Shown one piece after another: positions 34,672 to 43,914 of a stretch of DNA of 64,000 bases. The first letter of the stretch is position 1; the number at the start of each line of letters is the position of its first letter. The position numbers and the translations under genes were made by a program. The notes under the pieces were generated by a model. It was not told the origin of the DNA, did not search any database, and saw nothing but the letters and a program-made list of their open reading frames with translations. Location of the stretch: assembly GCF_041438805.1 (NCBI RefSeq), contig NZ_CP109190.1, positions 7,068,001 to 7,132,000 of the forward strand, written 5' to 3'. This DNA comes from Streptomyces sp. NBC_01707. Its GTDB lineage: Bacteria > Actinomycetota > Actinomycetes > Streptomycetales > Streptomycetaceae.

Positions 34672-35646
34672 GTGCGCATCGCAGTCACCGGCTCCATCGC
34701 CACCGATCACCTCATGACCTTCCCGGGCCGTTTCGCCGACCAGCTGGTCGCCGACCAGCTGCACACGGTCTCGCTCTCCTTCCTGGTCGACAACCTCGAT
34801 GTACGCCGGGGCGGTGTGGCTGCCAACATCTGCTTCGGCATGGGCCTCCTCGGCACCGGCCCGATCCTGGTCGGCGCCGCGGGCTCCGACTTCGACGAGT
34901 ACCGCGCCTGGCTCGACCGGCACGGTGTGGACACCGGATCGGTCCGGATCTCCGAAGTCCTGCACACTGCCCGTTTCGTCTGCACGACGGACGCCGACCA
35001 CAACCAGATCGGCTCCTTCTACACGGGCGCGATGAGCGAGGCCCGGCTGATCGAGCTGAAGGCCGTCGCCGACCGGGTGGGCGGGCTCGACCTCGTCTCG
35101 ATCGGTGCCGACGACCCCGAGGCGATGCTCCGCCACACCGAGGAGTGCCGCTCGCGTGGCATCGCGTTCGCCGCCGACTTCTCGCAGCAGATCGCCCGGA
35201 TGGACGGCGAAGAGATCCGGATCCTCCTCGACGGCGCCACCTACCTCTTCTCCAACGAGTACGAGAAGGGGCTCATCGAGTCCAAGACCGGCTGGACGGA
35301 CGAGGAGATCCTCGCCAAGGTCGGCCACCGCGTCACCACGCTCGGCGCCCGCGGTGTCCGCATCGAGCGGGCCGGCCAGGAGACCATCGAGGTCGGTTGC
35401 CCCGAGGAGGAGACGAAGGCCGACCCGACCGGCGTCGGCGACGCGTTCCGTGCCGGATTCCTCTCCGGCCTTGCCTGGGGCGTCGGTCTGGAGCGGGCCG
35501 CCCAGGTCGGCTGCATGCTCGCCACACTGGTCATCGAGACGGTCGGCACGCAGGAGTACACCCTGCGCCGCACCCACTTCATGGACCGCTTCACCAAGGC
35601 GTACGGCCACGACGCCGCCGCCGAGGTCCGCGCCCACCTCGCGTAG
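34672..35646 (+). CDS. adoK: PfkB-family adenosine kinase (AdoK-like)
   Basis: 324 residues. It is close in pattern to mycobacterial AdoK: VRIAVTGSIATDHLMTFPGRF at the start, LHTVSLSFLVDNLDVRRGGVAANICFGMG, and the PfkB signature KADPTGVGDAFRAGFLSG with the catalytic aspartate. It should phosphorylate adenosine to AMP for purine salvage. Substrate choice is inferred from similarity, and sugar kinases share the fold. The GTG start has CAGGAG upstream. It is convergent with the desulfurase gene; the two stop codons are directly adjacent, with no room for a terminator. Confidence 0.88.
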   Translation: MRIAVTGSIATDHLMTFPGRFADQLVADQLHTVSLSFLVDNLDVRRGGVAANICFGMGLLGTGPILVGAAGSDFDEYRAWLDRHGVDTGSVRISEVLHTARFVCTTDADHNQIGSFYTGAMSEARLIELKAVADRVGGLDLVSIGADDPEAMLRHTEECRSRGIAFAADFSQQIARMDGEEIRILLDGATYLFSNEYEKGLIESKTGWTDEEILAKVGHRVTTLGARGVRIERAGQETIEVGCPEEETKADPTGVGDAFRAGFLSGLAWGVGLERAAQVGCMLATLVIETVGTQEYTLRRTHFMDRFTKAYGHDAAAEVRAHLA

Positions 35647-37029
35647 TCAGGACAGCCGGCGGACCACATAGGCCGAGCCGCGGTCCGCCGGCTCCTCACC
35701 CACGTACTCCTGCTCACGCATCACGCACCACGCCGGGATGTCGAGCCGCGCGGCCTCGTCGTCGGAGAGCACGGTCACCGTCCCGCCCACCGGTACCTCT
35801 CCGATCACCTTTGCGAGTTCGATCACCGGGATCGGGCACCTCTTGCCCAGGGAGTCGACGACCAGGGACGTGGCGGCGGCGGGGGAGGGGGCCACCGAAA
35901 CGGGCGCGCCCAGCTTCTCCCGTACCTCCGACACCACCCCCGGCAGCACCCTGAGGAAGCGGTCGACGTCCTCCGTCGTGGTGCCGGCCGGCAGGGACAC
36001 CCGGACGTTTCCCTCCGACAGCACCCCCATCGCCCGCAGCACATGGCTCGGCGTCAGCGTGCTGCTGGTGCAGGACGAACCGGACGACACGGAGAACTCC
36101 GCCCGGTCCAGTTCATGGAGCAGGGTCTCCCCGTCGACATAGAGGCAGGAGAAGGTCACCAGATGCGGCAGCCGCCGCACCGGATCACCGACCACCTCCA
36201 CGTCGGGCACCAGCTCCGGCACCCGCGCCCGGATCAGGTCCACCAGTGCCCGCAGCCGGACGGACTCCGCCGCCGCCTCCGCACGGACCGCGCGCAGCGA
36301 CGCCGCCGCCGCCACGACCGCGGGGATGTTCTCGAACCCGGCGGCCCGCCCCGACTCCCGCTCGTCCGCCGGGCCTTGAGTGGCGAACCGGACCCCCTTG
36401 CGCACGGCGAGCAGCCCCACCCCCGAGGGCCCGCCCCACTTGTGGGCACTCGCCGCCAGCAGCGACCAGCCCGTCGGCACCGGACCCCAGCCCAGCGACT
36501 GTGCGGCGTCCACCAGCAGGGGTACGCCCGACGCCCGGCAGAGCTCCGCGACCTCGGCCACCGGCTGCTCCGTACCGACCTCGTGGTTGGCGGACTGCAG
36601 GCAGGCCAGTGCGGTGTCCTCGCGCAGGGCCTCCCCGTACACCGCCGCACTCACCGCCCCCGCCCGGTCCACCGGCACCTCGGCGAACGTCCCGCCCTGG
36701 GCCTCGTGGGTGGCCGCCGCATGGAGCACCGACGAGTGCTCGACCGCCGAGACCACCAGGTGGCGGCCGACACGCCGACGCCCGGCGAGCGCTCCGGAAA
36801 TCCCGGAGTGCACCGCACGGGTCCCCGAAGAGGTGAAGGTGAGCTCGTCGGGGCGGCACCCCACGGCCTCCGCGGCGGCCTCCCTGGCCGCGTCCAGCAA
36901 CAGTCGCGCCCGCCGCCCCTCCCGGTACAGCCGGGCAGGGTCGGCCCAGCCCTCGTCCAGGGCGGCAAGCAGCGCCTGCCGGGCGACCGGGTGCAGGGGG
37001 GCGGAGGAAGCGGCGTCGAAGTAGGGCAC
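35647..37029 (-). CDS. Cysteine desulfurase fused to a TusA-like domain
   Basis: 460 residues. Residues about 1-375 form a class V PLP enzyme: MPYFDAASSAPLHPVARQA, TSSGTRAVHSGISGAL, LLVDAAQSLG, the PLP lysine in SAHKWGGPSGVGLL, and the catalytic cysteine loop SSGSSCTSSTLTPSHVLRAMG. Residues about 390-460 form a TusA/SirA domain with its CPxP motif in DSLGKRCPIPVIELAKVIGEV. The enzyme would take sulfur from cysteine and hand it to its own TusA domain, giving an intramolecular sulfur relay. The end user (thiolated tRNA, molybdopterin or another) is unknown. It lies just upstream of, and divergent from, the ctaC operon. Confidence 0.88.
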   Translation of the reverse strand: MPYFDAASSAPLHPVARQALLAALDEGWADPARLYREGRRARLLLDAAREAAAEAVGCRPDELTFTSSGTRAVHSGISGALAGRRRVGRHLVVSAVEHSSVLHAAATHEAQGGTFAEVPVDRAGAVSAAVYGEALREDTALACLQSANHEVGTEQPVAEVAELCRASGVPLLVDAAQSLGWGPVPTGWSLLAASAHKWGGPSGVGLLAVRKGVRFATQGPADERESGRAAGFENIPAVVAAAASLRAVRAEAAAESVRLRALVDLIRARVPELVPDVEVVGDPVRRLPHLVTFSCLYVDGETLLHELDRAEFSVSSGSSCTSSTLTPSHVLRAMGVLSEGNVRVSLPAGTTTEDVDRFLRVLPGVVSEVREKLGAPVSVAPSPAAATSLVVDSLGKRCPIPVIELAKVIGEVPVGGTVTVLSDDEAARLDIPAWCVMREQEYVGEEPADRGSAYVVRRLS

Positions 37030-37189
37030 ATGTCCACGCTAGCCCGCGCGCGCCACCATGTCGGGACGGGCCGGTCGCGCAGCCAGGAGAGGGCCCGTCA
37101 GATGGCGGCCGGAGGCCCGGATTCCACCCCTTCGGGGAGTCGGGCGGCGCGTTGGGCACCCTCCCCGCGCGACCCCAAATAGCGTCCAG

Positions 37190-37195
37190 TAGGGT
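37190..37195 (+). promoter_or_regulatory. Possible -10 element of the ctaC operon
   Basis: TAGGGT, a common actinomycete -10 form, lies about 104 bp before the ctaC start. No convincing -35 is seen. Confidence 0.35.
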
Positions 37196-37298
37196 TTGGT
37201 CCGCATAAACATCCAAACCCCTGCCCGCGTCAGGGCGGCGACCGACCAGCGAGACGGCCGCGCCGAACGCGCGGGCGAGACTCTCGGGAAGGCGCTAC

Positions 37299-38261
37299 GT
37301 GAGTCCCAACGGCTCCGACCGCTCGTCGCGGCGCCCGATGCGGCGGAAGCTGCCGCAGGTGCTGACTGCGGGCCTGATCCTGGCGACCGCCACCGGTTGC
37401 ACATACAAGGACTTTCCCCGCCTTGGTATGCCCACGCCGGTAACGGAAGAGGCACCACGGATCCTTTCCCTCTGGCAGGGCTCGTGGGCGGCAGCGCTCG
37501 CCACGGGCGTGCTGGTCTGGGGCCTGATCCTGTGGAGCGTCATCTTCCACCGGCGCAGCCGCACCAAGGTGGAGGTTCCTCCGCAGACCCGGTACAACAT
37601 GCCCATCGAGGCGCTGTACACCGTGGTCCCTCTCATCATCGTCTCGGTGCTGTTCTACTTCACCGCGCGCGATGAATCGAAGCTCCTCTCGCTCTCGGCG
37701 AAGCCCGCCCACACCATCAACGTGGTCGGCTACCAGTGGAGCTGGGGCTTCAACTACATCGAGAACGTGGACGGCTCGACCGCCACGGGCAACGAGGTCC
37801 CCAAGGAGCTCGACGCCATCCCCGACCGGTTCCGTAAGCAGTTCCCCCCGGGTGCGGACGGCGTCTACGACGTCGGCGTCCCGGGCACCCGGAACCCGCA
37901 GAACGGCAACCCGGGCCCGACCCTGTGGCTGCCGAAGGGCGAGAAGGTCCGCTTCATCCTGACTTCGCGTGACGTCATCCACTCCTTCTGGGTGGTGCCG
38001 TTCCTCATGAAGCAGGACGTCATTCCGGGCCACACCAACTCCTTCGAGGTGACTCCCAACCAGGAGGGCACCTTCATGGGCAAGTGCGCCGAGCTCTGCG
38101 GCGTCGACCACTCCCGGATGCTCTTCAACGTCAAGGTCGTCTCCCCGGAGCGCTACCAGGCGCACCTCAAGGAGCTGGCCAAGAAGGGCCAGACGGGCTA
38201 CGTGCCGGCCGGTATCGAGCAGACGAACCCGGCCAGGAATGCGGAGACGAACAAACTGTGA
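37299..38261 (+). CDS. ctaC: Cytochrome c oxidase subunit II (aa3 type)
   Basis: 320 residues. A signal sequence with lipobox-like GCTYKDF (Cys about 34) is followed by two transmembrane helices ([17 protein letters not shown] and [18 protein letters not shown]). The extracytoplasmic cupredoxin domain carries the CuA site: His in [11 protein letters not shown], and [12 protein letters not shown] with two Cys, His and Met at about 264-275. It accepts electrons from the cytochrome c domain of QcrC within the bcc-aa3 supercomplex. The GTG start follows GGAAGG. It overlaps ctaD by 4 bp (GTGA). Confidence 0.95.
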   Translation: MSPNGSDRSSRRPMRRKLPQVLTAGLILATATGCTYKDFPRLGMPTPVTEEAPRILSLWQGSWAAALATGVLVWGLILWSVIFHRRSRTKVEVPPQTRYNMPIEALYTVVPLIIVSVLFYFTARDESKLLSLSAKPAHTINVVGYQWSWGFNYIENVDGSTATGNEVPKELDAIPDRFRKQFPPGADGVYDVGVPGTRNPQNGNPGPTLWLPKGEKVRFILTSRDVIHSFWVVPFLMKQDVIPGHTNSFEVTPNQEGTFMGKCAELCGVDHSRMLFNVKVVSPERYQAHLKELAKKGQTGYVPAGIEQTNPARNAETNKL

Positions 38262-39994
38262 GCATTCTCAACGAATCTCAGGGTGCCGCGGCAGCAGACG
38301 ACTCGTACGAGGACGAGCTGCCGGTCCGGCGCAAGCAGCCGGGAAATGTCGTCGTCAAGTGGATGACCACCACTGACCACAAGACGATCGGCACGATGTA
38401 CCTGGTCACGTCGTTCGCGTTCTTCTGCATCGGCGGTCTGCTGGCGCTCTTCATGCGCGCCGAGCTGGCCCGTCCCGGCACGCAGATCATGTCGAACGAG
38501 CAGTTCAACCAAGCGTTCACGATGCACGGCACGATCATGCTGCTGATGTTCGCGACGCCGCTGTTCGCCGGGTTCGCGAACTGGATCATGCCGCTGCAGA
38601 TCGGCGCGCCCGACGTGGCGTTCCCGCGGCTGAACATGTTCGCGTACTGGCTGTACCTCTTCGGCTCGATCATCGCGGTGGCCGGCTTCCTCACCCCGCA
38701 GGGTGCGGCCGACTTCGGCTGGTTCGCCTACTCCCCGCTCTCGGACGCGGTCCGTTCGCCGGGTGTCGGCGCCGACATGTGGATCATGGGTCTGGCCTTC
38801 TCCGGCTTCGGCACGATCCTCGGTTCGGTCAACTTCATCACCACGATCATCTGCATGCGTGCACCTGGTATGACGATGTTCCGCATGCCGATCTTCGTGT
38901 GGAACGTCCTGCTGACCGGTGTGCTGGTCCTGCTGGCCTTCCCGGTGCTCGCCGCCGCGCTCTTCGCGCTGGAGGCGGACCGCAAGTTCGGGGCGCATGT
39001 ATTCGACGCGGCCAACGGCGGCGCACTGCTATGGCAACACCTCTTCTGGTTCTTCGGCCATCCAGAGGTGTACATCATCGCGTTGCCATTCTTCGGAATC
39101 ATTTCCGAAGTGATTCCGGTGTTCAGCCGGAAGCCGATGTTCGGCTACATCGGCCTGATCAGCGCGACGATCGCCATCGCGGGCCTGTCCGTGACCGTGT
39201 GGGCGCACCACATGTACGTCACCGGCGGTGTGCTGTTGCCGTTCTTCTCGTTCATGACGTTCCTCATCGCGGTACCGACCGGTGTGAAGTTCTTCAACTG
39301 GATCGGCACGATGTGGAAGGGATCGTTGTCCTTCGAGACACCGATGCTGTGGGCCGTCGGCTTCCTGATCACCTTCACCTTCGGTGGTCTGACCGGCGTC
39401 ATCCTGGCTTCGCCCCCGATGGACTTCCACGTCTCGGACTCGTACTTCGTCGTCGCGCACTTCCACTACGTCATCTTCGGCACCGTGGTCTTCGCGATGT
39501 TCTCCGGATTCCACTTCTGGTGGCCGAAGTTCACCGGCAAGATGCTGGACGAGCGGCTCGGCAAGATGACGTTCTGGACGCTGTTCGTGGGCTTCCACGG
39601 CACGTTCCTGGTGCAGCACTGGCTCGGTGCCGAGGGCATGCCGCGTCGTTACGCGGACTATCTCGCCGCCGACGGCTTCACCGCGCTGAACACGATCTCG
39701 ACGATCTCCTCGTTCCTGCTCGGCCTGTCGATGCTGCCGTTCTTCTACAACGTGTGGAAGACCGCCAAGTACGGCAAGAAGGTCGAGGTCGACGACCCGT
39801 GGGGGTACGGCCGTTCGCTGGAGTGGGCGACCTCCTGCCCGCCGCCGCGGCACAACTTCCTCACCCTGCCGCGGATCCGTTCCGAATCCCCGGCGTTCGA
39901 CCTGCACCATCCGGAGATCTCGGCGCTCGAGCAGCTGGAGCATCACTCCGAGGCTGACAAGGCCCTCGCAGGTGGCAAGGAGGCCGGCAAGTGA
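38258..39994 (+). CDS. ctaD: Cytochrome c oxidase subunit I
   Basis: 578 residues with twelve transmembrane helices, binding haem a, haem a3 and CuB. Key motifs are [30 protein letters not shown] (haem a ligand His), [20 protein letters not shown] (CuB His and cross-linked Tyr region), [13 protein letters not shown] (CuB His pair) and [27 protein letters not shown] (haem ligands). The GTG start overlaps the ctaC stop. The next gene, ctaF, overlaps its end by 4 bp. The operon is ctaC-ctaD-ctaF, with ctaE about 2.4 kb downstream. Confidence 0.96.
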   Translation: MSILNESQGAAAADDSYEDELPVRRKQPGNVVVKWMTTTDHKTIGTMYLVTSFAFFCIGGLLALFMRAELARPGTQIMSNEQFNQAFTMHGTIMLLMFATPLFAGFANWIMPLQIGAPDVAFPRLNMFAYWLYLFGSIIAVAGFLTPQGAADFGWFAYSPLSDAVRSPGVGADMWIMGLAFSGFGTILGSVNFITTIICMRAPGMTMFRMPIFVWNVLLTGVLVLLAFPVLAAALFALEADRKFGAHVFDAANGGALLWQHLFWFFGHPEVYIIALPFFGIISEVIPVFSRKPMFGYIGLISATIAIAGLSVTVWAHHMYVTGGVLLPFFSFMTFLIAVPTGVKFFNWIGTMWKGSLSFETPMLWAVGFLITFTFGGLTGVILASPPMDFHVSDSYFVVAHFHYVIFGTVVFAMFSGFHFWWPKFTGKMLDERLGKMTFWTLFVGFHGTFLVQHWLGAEGMPRRYADYLAADGFTALNTISTISSFLLGLSMLPFFYNVWKTAKYGKKVEVDDPWGYGRSLEWATSCPPPRHNFLTLPRIRSESPAFDLHHPEISALEQLEHHSEADKALAGGKEAGK

Positions 39995-40389
39995 AGATCC
40001 AGGGCAAGATGTTCCTCTGGCTGAGCGTCTTCATCCTCGCCATGGCAGTGACCTACGGCGTGTGGTCGAAGGAGCCGGCCGGTACCACCGCGCTCGTCCT
40101 GGCCTTCGGCCTGAGCGTCATGATCGGCTTCTACCTGGCCTTCACGGCGCAGCGGGTCGACGCCATGGCTCAGGACAACAAGGAAGCCGATGTCGCGGAC
40201 GAGGCCGGCGAGGTGGGGTTCTTCTCCCCGCACAGCTGGCAGCCGCTCTCGTTGGCCATCGGCGGAGCCCTCGCCTTCATGGGGATCATCTTCGGATGGT
40301 GGCTGCTCTACTTCTCGGCCCCGGTCATCATGATCGGCCTGTTCGGCTGGGTCTTCGAGTACTACCGCGGTGAGAACCGCACCCAGTGA
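39991..40389 (+). CDS. ctaF: Cytochrome c oxidase subunit IV, actinobacterial type
   Basis: 132 residues with about four helices: [36 protein letters not shown], then a loop, and [24 protein letters not shown] with [16 protein letters not shown]. The C-terminal [11 protein letters not shown] is family-typical. It is an accessory subunit of actinobacterial aa3 oxidase. The GTG start overlaps the ctaD stop, so it is translationally coupled. A long hairpin follows it. Confidence 0.92.
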   Translation: MKIQGKMFLWLSVFILAMAVTYGVWSKEPAGTTALVLAFGLSVMIGFYLAFTAQRVDAMAQDNKEADVADEAGEVGFFSPHSWQPLSLAIGGALAFMGIIFGWWLLYFSAPVIMIGLFGWVFEYYRGENRTQ

Positions 40390-40403
40390 CACCGCTCCAC
40401 CTG

Positions 40404-40447
40404 ACGGGGGGCCCGCACTTCTCATGTGAGAGGTGAGGGTCCCCCGT
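40404..40447 (+). terminator. Hairpin terminator of the ctaCDF operon
   Basis: An extended stem (ACGGGGGGCCC with GGGTCCCCCGT, then ACTTCTC with GAGAGGT around ATGT), with two G-U pairs and two internal mismatched dinucleotides, begins 15 bp after the ctaF stop and is followed by TTG. Confidence 0.75.
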
Positions 40448-40498
40448 TTGCAGTCACCCGACGCGCTGAAACTGATGAATCTTCTTAGCGTGGTGACC

Positions 40499-41749
40499 AT
40501 GAACACGCCGCGAATTCGTCCCGTAGTGAGCTGCACGCTGCTGGTCATGACCCTGGTTGCAGGGGCGACCGCCTGTGGCGGGCCACATGGTCATCCACTC
40601 GCCGAACAGCCGTACGACGCGGCGGACGAGATCACCTCCAACGCCCCCGAGGGCGACAAGAAGGCCGATCCCGACAAGCCGCTCGAAGTCACCGCCAGCG
40701 GTGACGACGGCCGGATCACGGACGTGGACGCGGTGGACACCGCCGGGCGCCATCTCGCGGGCGAACTCTCGGCCGACGGGCTGCGCTGGCACTCCACCGT
40801 CCCGCTCGCGGCCGGCACCCGCTACACCGTCAAGGTCAGTGTCGAGGACGACGACGGCGCTCCGGGCAGTCGTACGCTCTCCTTCGAGACGGCCCCGGCG
40901 AAGAAGCTCCTGAATGTCACCTTCGGCCCGCACGCGGGCACCTACGGCGTCGGACAGCCCATTACGGCGGAACTCAGCGCTCCGGTCAAGGACAAGGCCT
41001 CCCGGGCCGCCGTGGAGCGGGCGCTGAAGGTCCGTTCCACACCCGCCGTGACGGGCTCCTGGTACTGGGTCGACGACAAGATCCTGCATTACCGCCCGAA
41101 GGAGTACTGGCCGGCCCGGGCCACGATCGAGGTCAGCAGCAACATGGCCGGCATCAGGGTCACCAAGGGGCTGTACGGAGCCCCGGCGAAGCCCTTGAAG
41201 ATCACCACCGGCGACCGTATCGAGGCCATCACCGACGCCGCCGCGCACTCCATGACGGTCAAGCGGAACGGGCAAGTGATCAACACCATTCCGGTGACCA
41301 CCGGAAGGCCCGGCTTCGACACCCGCAACGGCGTCAAGGTCGTGCTGAGCAAGGAGTACTCCGTACGCATGCGCGGGGAGACCATCGGCATCTCGGAGAA
41401 TTCCAGCGACGGGTACGACTTGATGGTCTACTACGCGACCCGCGTCACCTGGAGCGGTGAGTACGTGCACGCCGCCCCCTGGTCCACCGGTTCACAGGGG
41501 TACGCGAACGTCAGCCACGGCTGTACGGGCATGAGCAACGCGCAGGCCCAGTGGTTCTTCAACACCGTGCGCGAGGGCGACCTCGTCTCGGTCGTCGGCA
41601 GCCAGGGCGCCACGATGACGCCGTTCGACAACGGCTACGGCGACTGGAACCTGTCCTGGGCCAAATGGCAGCAGGGCAGCGCCCTGCAGAACAACGCCAC
41701 CCCGGACGGGTCGACGGTGGAGGCGGCGCGCCTGCGCCCCGAGGTCTGA
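40499..41749 (+). CDS. L,D-transpeptidase (YkuD) lipoprotein
   Basis: 416 residues from this ATG. The signal peptide ends in GATAC (Cys about 24), probably a lipoprotein. An Ig-like domain pair precedes a YkuD catalytic domain. This domain has the active-site pattern HAAPWSTGSQGYANVSHGCTGMS (His then SHGC), which makes 3-3 cross-links in peptidoglycan. Two Ig domains plus YkuD resembles mycobacterial LdtMt2. Several in-frame starts exist upstream (40433 GTG, 40475 ATG) without Shine-Dalgarno support. It sits between ctaF and the receiver gene and is ended by a strong hairpin, so it probably has its own promoter. Confidence 0.9.
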   Translation: MNTPRIRPVVSCTLLVMTLVAGATACGGPHGHPLAEQPYDAADEITSNAPEGDKKADPDKPLEVTASGDDGRITDVDAVDTAGRHLAGELSADGLRWHSTVPLAAGTRYTVKVSVEDDDGAPGSRTLSFETAPAKKLLNVTFGPHAGTYGVGQPITAELSAPVKDKASRAAVERALKVRSTPAVTGSWYWVDDKILHYRPKEYWPARATIEVSSNMAGIRVTKGLYGAPAKPLKITTGDRIEAITDAAAHSMTVKRNGQVINTIPVTTGRPGFDTRNGVKVVLSKEYSVRMRGETIGISENSSDGYDLMVYYATRVTWSGEYVHAAPWSTGSQGYANVSHGCTGMSNAQAQWFFNTVREGDLVSVVGSQGATMTPFDNGYGDWNLSWAKWQQGSALQNNATPDGSTVEAARLRPEV

Positions 41750-41781
41750 CCGCCCAGGGAGTGCGTGGCCCCTCGAAGGGA

Positions 41782-41830
41782 CGTGCTGCGGCCCGGCCCG
41801 CGGTGGAACCGCGGGCCGGGCCGCAGCACG
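41782..41830. terminator. Bidirectional terminator, L,D-transpeptidase / receiver gene
   Basis: A perfect 22-bp stem (41782-41803 with 41809-41830) with a 5-nt loop lies between convergent genes and ends 3 bp before the receiver gene stop. Confidence 0.85.
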
Positions 41831-41832
41831 AC

Positions 41833-42234
41833 TCAGGACTGTACGCAGAGCCTGCTGCGCAGCAGGGCGGCCAGTGCGTCCGCGAACTCGACCGGCTCGA
41901 CCGGAAGGGTCACCGCGGCGTCCGCGCGGCTCCACGTGGCCAGCCAGGCGTCCTGCGGACGCCCGATCAGCAGCAGCACCGGCGGGCAGTGGAAGATCTC
42001 GTCCTTGATCTGCCGGCAGACGCCCATGCCGCCCGCCGGGGCCGTCTCGCCGTCCAGCACGCACACGTCGATGCCGCCGTTGTCGAGCGCGGTCAGGACG
42101 GCGGGCAGAGTGGCGCACTCCACGAACTCCACCGGTGGCACGTCCGCCGCAGGCCTGCGACCGGCGGCCAACCTCACCTGCTCACGGGTGTTGGCATCGT
42201 CGCTGTAGACCAGGACCGTGGCGGTCGGCTGCAT
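41833..42234 (-). CDS. Orphan receiver-domain protein
   Basis: 133 residues. It has the CheY-like layout: TVLVYSDDANTREQVRLAA (acidic pair), IDVCVLDGETAPAGGMGVCRQI (phospho-acceptor Asp region), PPVLLLIGRPQDAW and VTLPVEPVEFADAL. The usual Lys after beta-5 is replaced by the LPVEP segment, and no output domain follows. It is therefore probably a stand-alone or degenerate receiver. GGAGG lies 5 nt before the ATG. It is divergent from ctaE across a 187-bp gap, so it could respond to redox or respiratory state, which is inference. Confidence 0.8.
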   Translation of the reverse strand: MQPTATVLVYSDDANTREQVRLAAGRRPAADVPPVEFVECATLPAVLTALDNGGIDVCVLDGETAPAGGMGVCRQIKDEIFHCPPVLLLIGRPQDAWLATWSRADAAVTLPVEPVEFADALAALLRSRLCVQS

Positions 42235-42410
42235 TGTTCCTCCGTGACATCTGTGTCTTCGGGGCTCTCGGGGCATGAACCGATGCGCGGATCGTACTCC
42301 GACCGACAGCCTGTCAGCACCGGTAATGACACCGATTCGATGGGCCGTTCGGGCAGGACACACCCTGCTGACACACCGAACGGCACCCCCCGGAGTGAGG
42401 GCGGGATAAG

Positions 42411-42431
42411 CGACCGACATAATGTCGGTCG
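42411..42431. promoter_or_regulatory. Perfect palindrome across the ctaE translation start
   Basis: Two perfect 10-bp arms (CGACCGACAT and ATGTCGGTCG) around one A cover the ctaE ATG at 42422. Its centre contains CATAAT (42418-42423), a good -10 match. A transcript starting 7 nt later would begin at the in-frame GTG at 42431, a leaderless start. The element may be an operator over the core promoter or a start-codon hairpin. Confidence 0.6.
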
Positions 42432-43042
42432 TGGCGACAGCAACGACAGTAGAAACCGGGCACGCGCACCCGTCGGTCAATCGACCGAACCTCACCAGCG
42501 TCGGAACCATCATCTGGTTGAGTTCCGAGCTGATGTTCTTCGCGGCCCTCTTCGCGATGTACTTCACCCTCCGATCGGTGATGGGACCCGACCACTGGAA
42601 GGAAATGGCTTCCGCCCTGAACTTCCCGTTCTCGGCGACGAACACCACGATCCTGGTGCTCTCCTCCCTCACCTGCCAGCTCGGCGTCTTCGCCGCGGAG
42701 CGGGGCGATGTGAAGAAGCTCCGTGCCTGGTTCGTGATCACGTTCGTGATGGGTGCGATCTTCATCGGAGGCCAGGTCTTCGAGTACACCGAGCTGGTGA
42801 AGAAGGACGGCCTCTCGCTGTCCTCCGACCCGTACGGCTCGGTGTTCTACCTGACCACCGGCTTCCACGGTCTGCATGTGACAGGCGGTCTCATCGCCTT
42901 CCTGCTCGTACTGGGCAGGACATACGCGGCCAAGAGGTTCACCCATGAACAGGCGACCGCTGCCATCGTCGTGTCCTATTACTGGCACTTCGTCGATGTC
43001 GTGTGGATCGGCCTCTTCGCCACGATCTACATGATCAAGTAA
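42422..43042 (+). CDS. ctaE: Cytochrome c oxidase subunit III
   Basis: 206 residues with five transmembrane helices: [81 protein letters not shown] (with the conserved His) and [24 protein letters not shown]. It stabilises the catalytic subunit. The start is uncertain: an ATG lacking a Shine-Dalgarno sequence, or the GTG at 42431, which could be leaderless. The gene leads directly into qcrCAB, 62 bp downstream, so subunit III is transcribed with the bcc complex. Confidence 0.93.
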   Translation: MSVVATATTVETGHAHPSVNRPNLTSVGTIIWLSSELMFFAALFAMYFTLRSVMGPDHWKEMASALNFPFSATNTTILVLSSLTCQLGVFAAERGDVKKLRAWFVITFVMGAIFIGGQVFEYTELVKKDGLSLSSDPYGSVFYLTTGFHGLHVTGGLIAFLLVLGRTYAAKRFTHEQATAAIVVSYYWHFVDVVWIGLFATIYMIK

Positions 43043-43104
43043 CCGGGCTCGAACCCGAACCACATCCAGCATCGACGCAGAAGATCCTGACACCGGGGTA
43101 ATCC

Positions 43105-43914
43105 GTGAAAAAGCTCTCCGCACGACGACGCCATCCGTTGGCGGCGGTCGTCGTACTACTCCTCGCGCTGGCGGCTACCGGGGGGCTGTACGCCGCGTTT
43201 GCGCCCGCGAGCAAGGCGCAGGCCGACGACACCGCCCAGTCCCTCGCCATCGATGAGGGCAAGAAGCTGTACTCCGTCGGTTGCGCCAGCTGCCACGGAG
43301 CCGGCGGTCAGGGCTCGTCCGACGGGCCGAGCCTGGTCGGCGTGGGCTCCGCCGCCGTCGACTTCCAGGTCGGCACGGGCCGTATGCCGGCCCAGCAGCC
43401 GGGTGCCCAGGTACCGAAGAAGAAGGTCATCTACAGCCAGGCCGAGATCGACCAGCTCGCGGCCTATGTCGCGTCGCTCGGCGCCGGCCCGATCGTGCCG
43501 ACCGAGGACCAGGTCAGCCCTGACGGTGCGGACATCGCCAAGGGTGGCGACCTGTTCCGTACCAACTGCGCGCAGTGCCACAACTTCACCGGCGAGGGCG
43601 GTGCCCTGACGAAGGGCAAGTACGCGCCCAGCCTTGAGGGCGTGGACCCGAAGCACATCTACGAGGCCATGCAGACCGGCCCGCAGAGCATGCCGTCCTT
43701 CCCCGACTCGACGATGCCCGAGCAGCAGAAGCGGGACATCATCGCGTACGTCAAGACCGTGAACAGCGCCGAGTCCGAGACCCCTGGTGGCCTCAAGCTG
43801 GGCGGGCTCGGTCCGGTCAGCGAGGGTCTGTTCGCCTGGATCTTCGGTCTGGGCGCACTCGTCGCAGTTGCCGTTTGGGTCGCGGCCCACACCGCTAAGG
43901 CCAAGAAGTCATGA
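43105..43914 (+). CDS. qcrC: Cytochrome bcc complex subunit c (dihaem)
   Basis: 269 residues. A basic N terminus and a transmembrane helix (LAAVVVLLLALAATGGLYAAF) precede two cytochrome c folds with haem sites CASCH (C60-H64) and CAQCH (C155-H159). A C-terminal helix (GLFAWIFGLGALVAVAVWVAAHT) anchors the other end. The dihaem subunit replaces soluble cytochrome c, passing electrons from the Rieske cluster to CuA of oxidase. It starts at GTG. Its stop overlaps qcrA by 4 bp. Confidence 0.95.
   Translation: MKKLSARRRHPLAAVVVLLLALAATGGLYAAFAPASKAQADDTAQSLAIDEGKKLYSVGCASCHGAGGQGSSDGPSLVGVGSAAVDFQVGTGRMPAQQPGAQVPKKKVIYSQAEIDQLAAYVASLGAGPIVPTEDQVSPDGADIAKGGDLFRTNCAQCHNFTGEGGALTKGKYAPSLEGVDPKHIYEAMQTGPQSMPSFPDSTMPEQQKRDIIAYVKTVNSAESETPGGLKLGGLGPVSEGLFAWIFGLGALVAVAVWVAAHTAKAKKS

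Noticed and set aside
40433..40498. Longer N terminus for the L,D-transpeptidase
   Set aside because: It overlaps the ctaF terminator hairpin and spoils the signal peptide.
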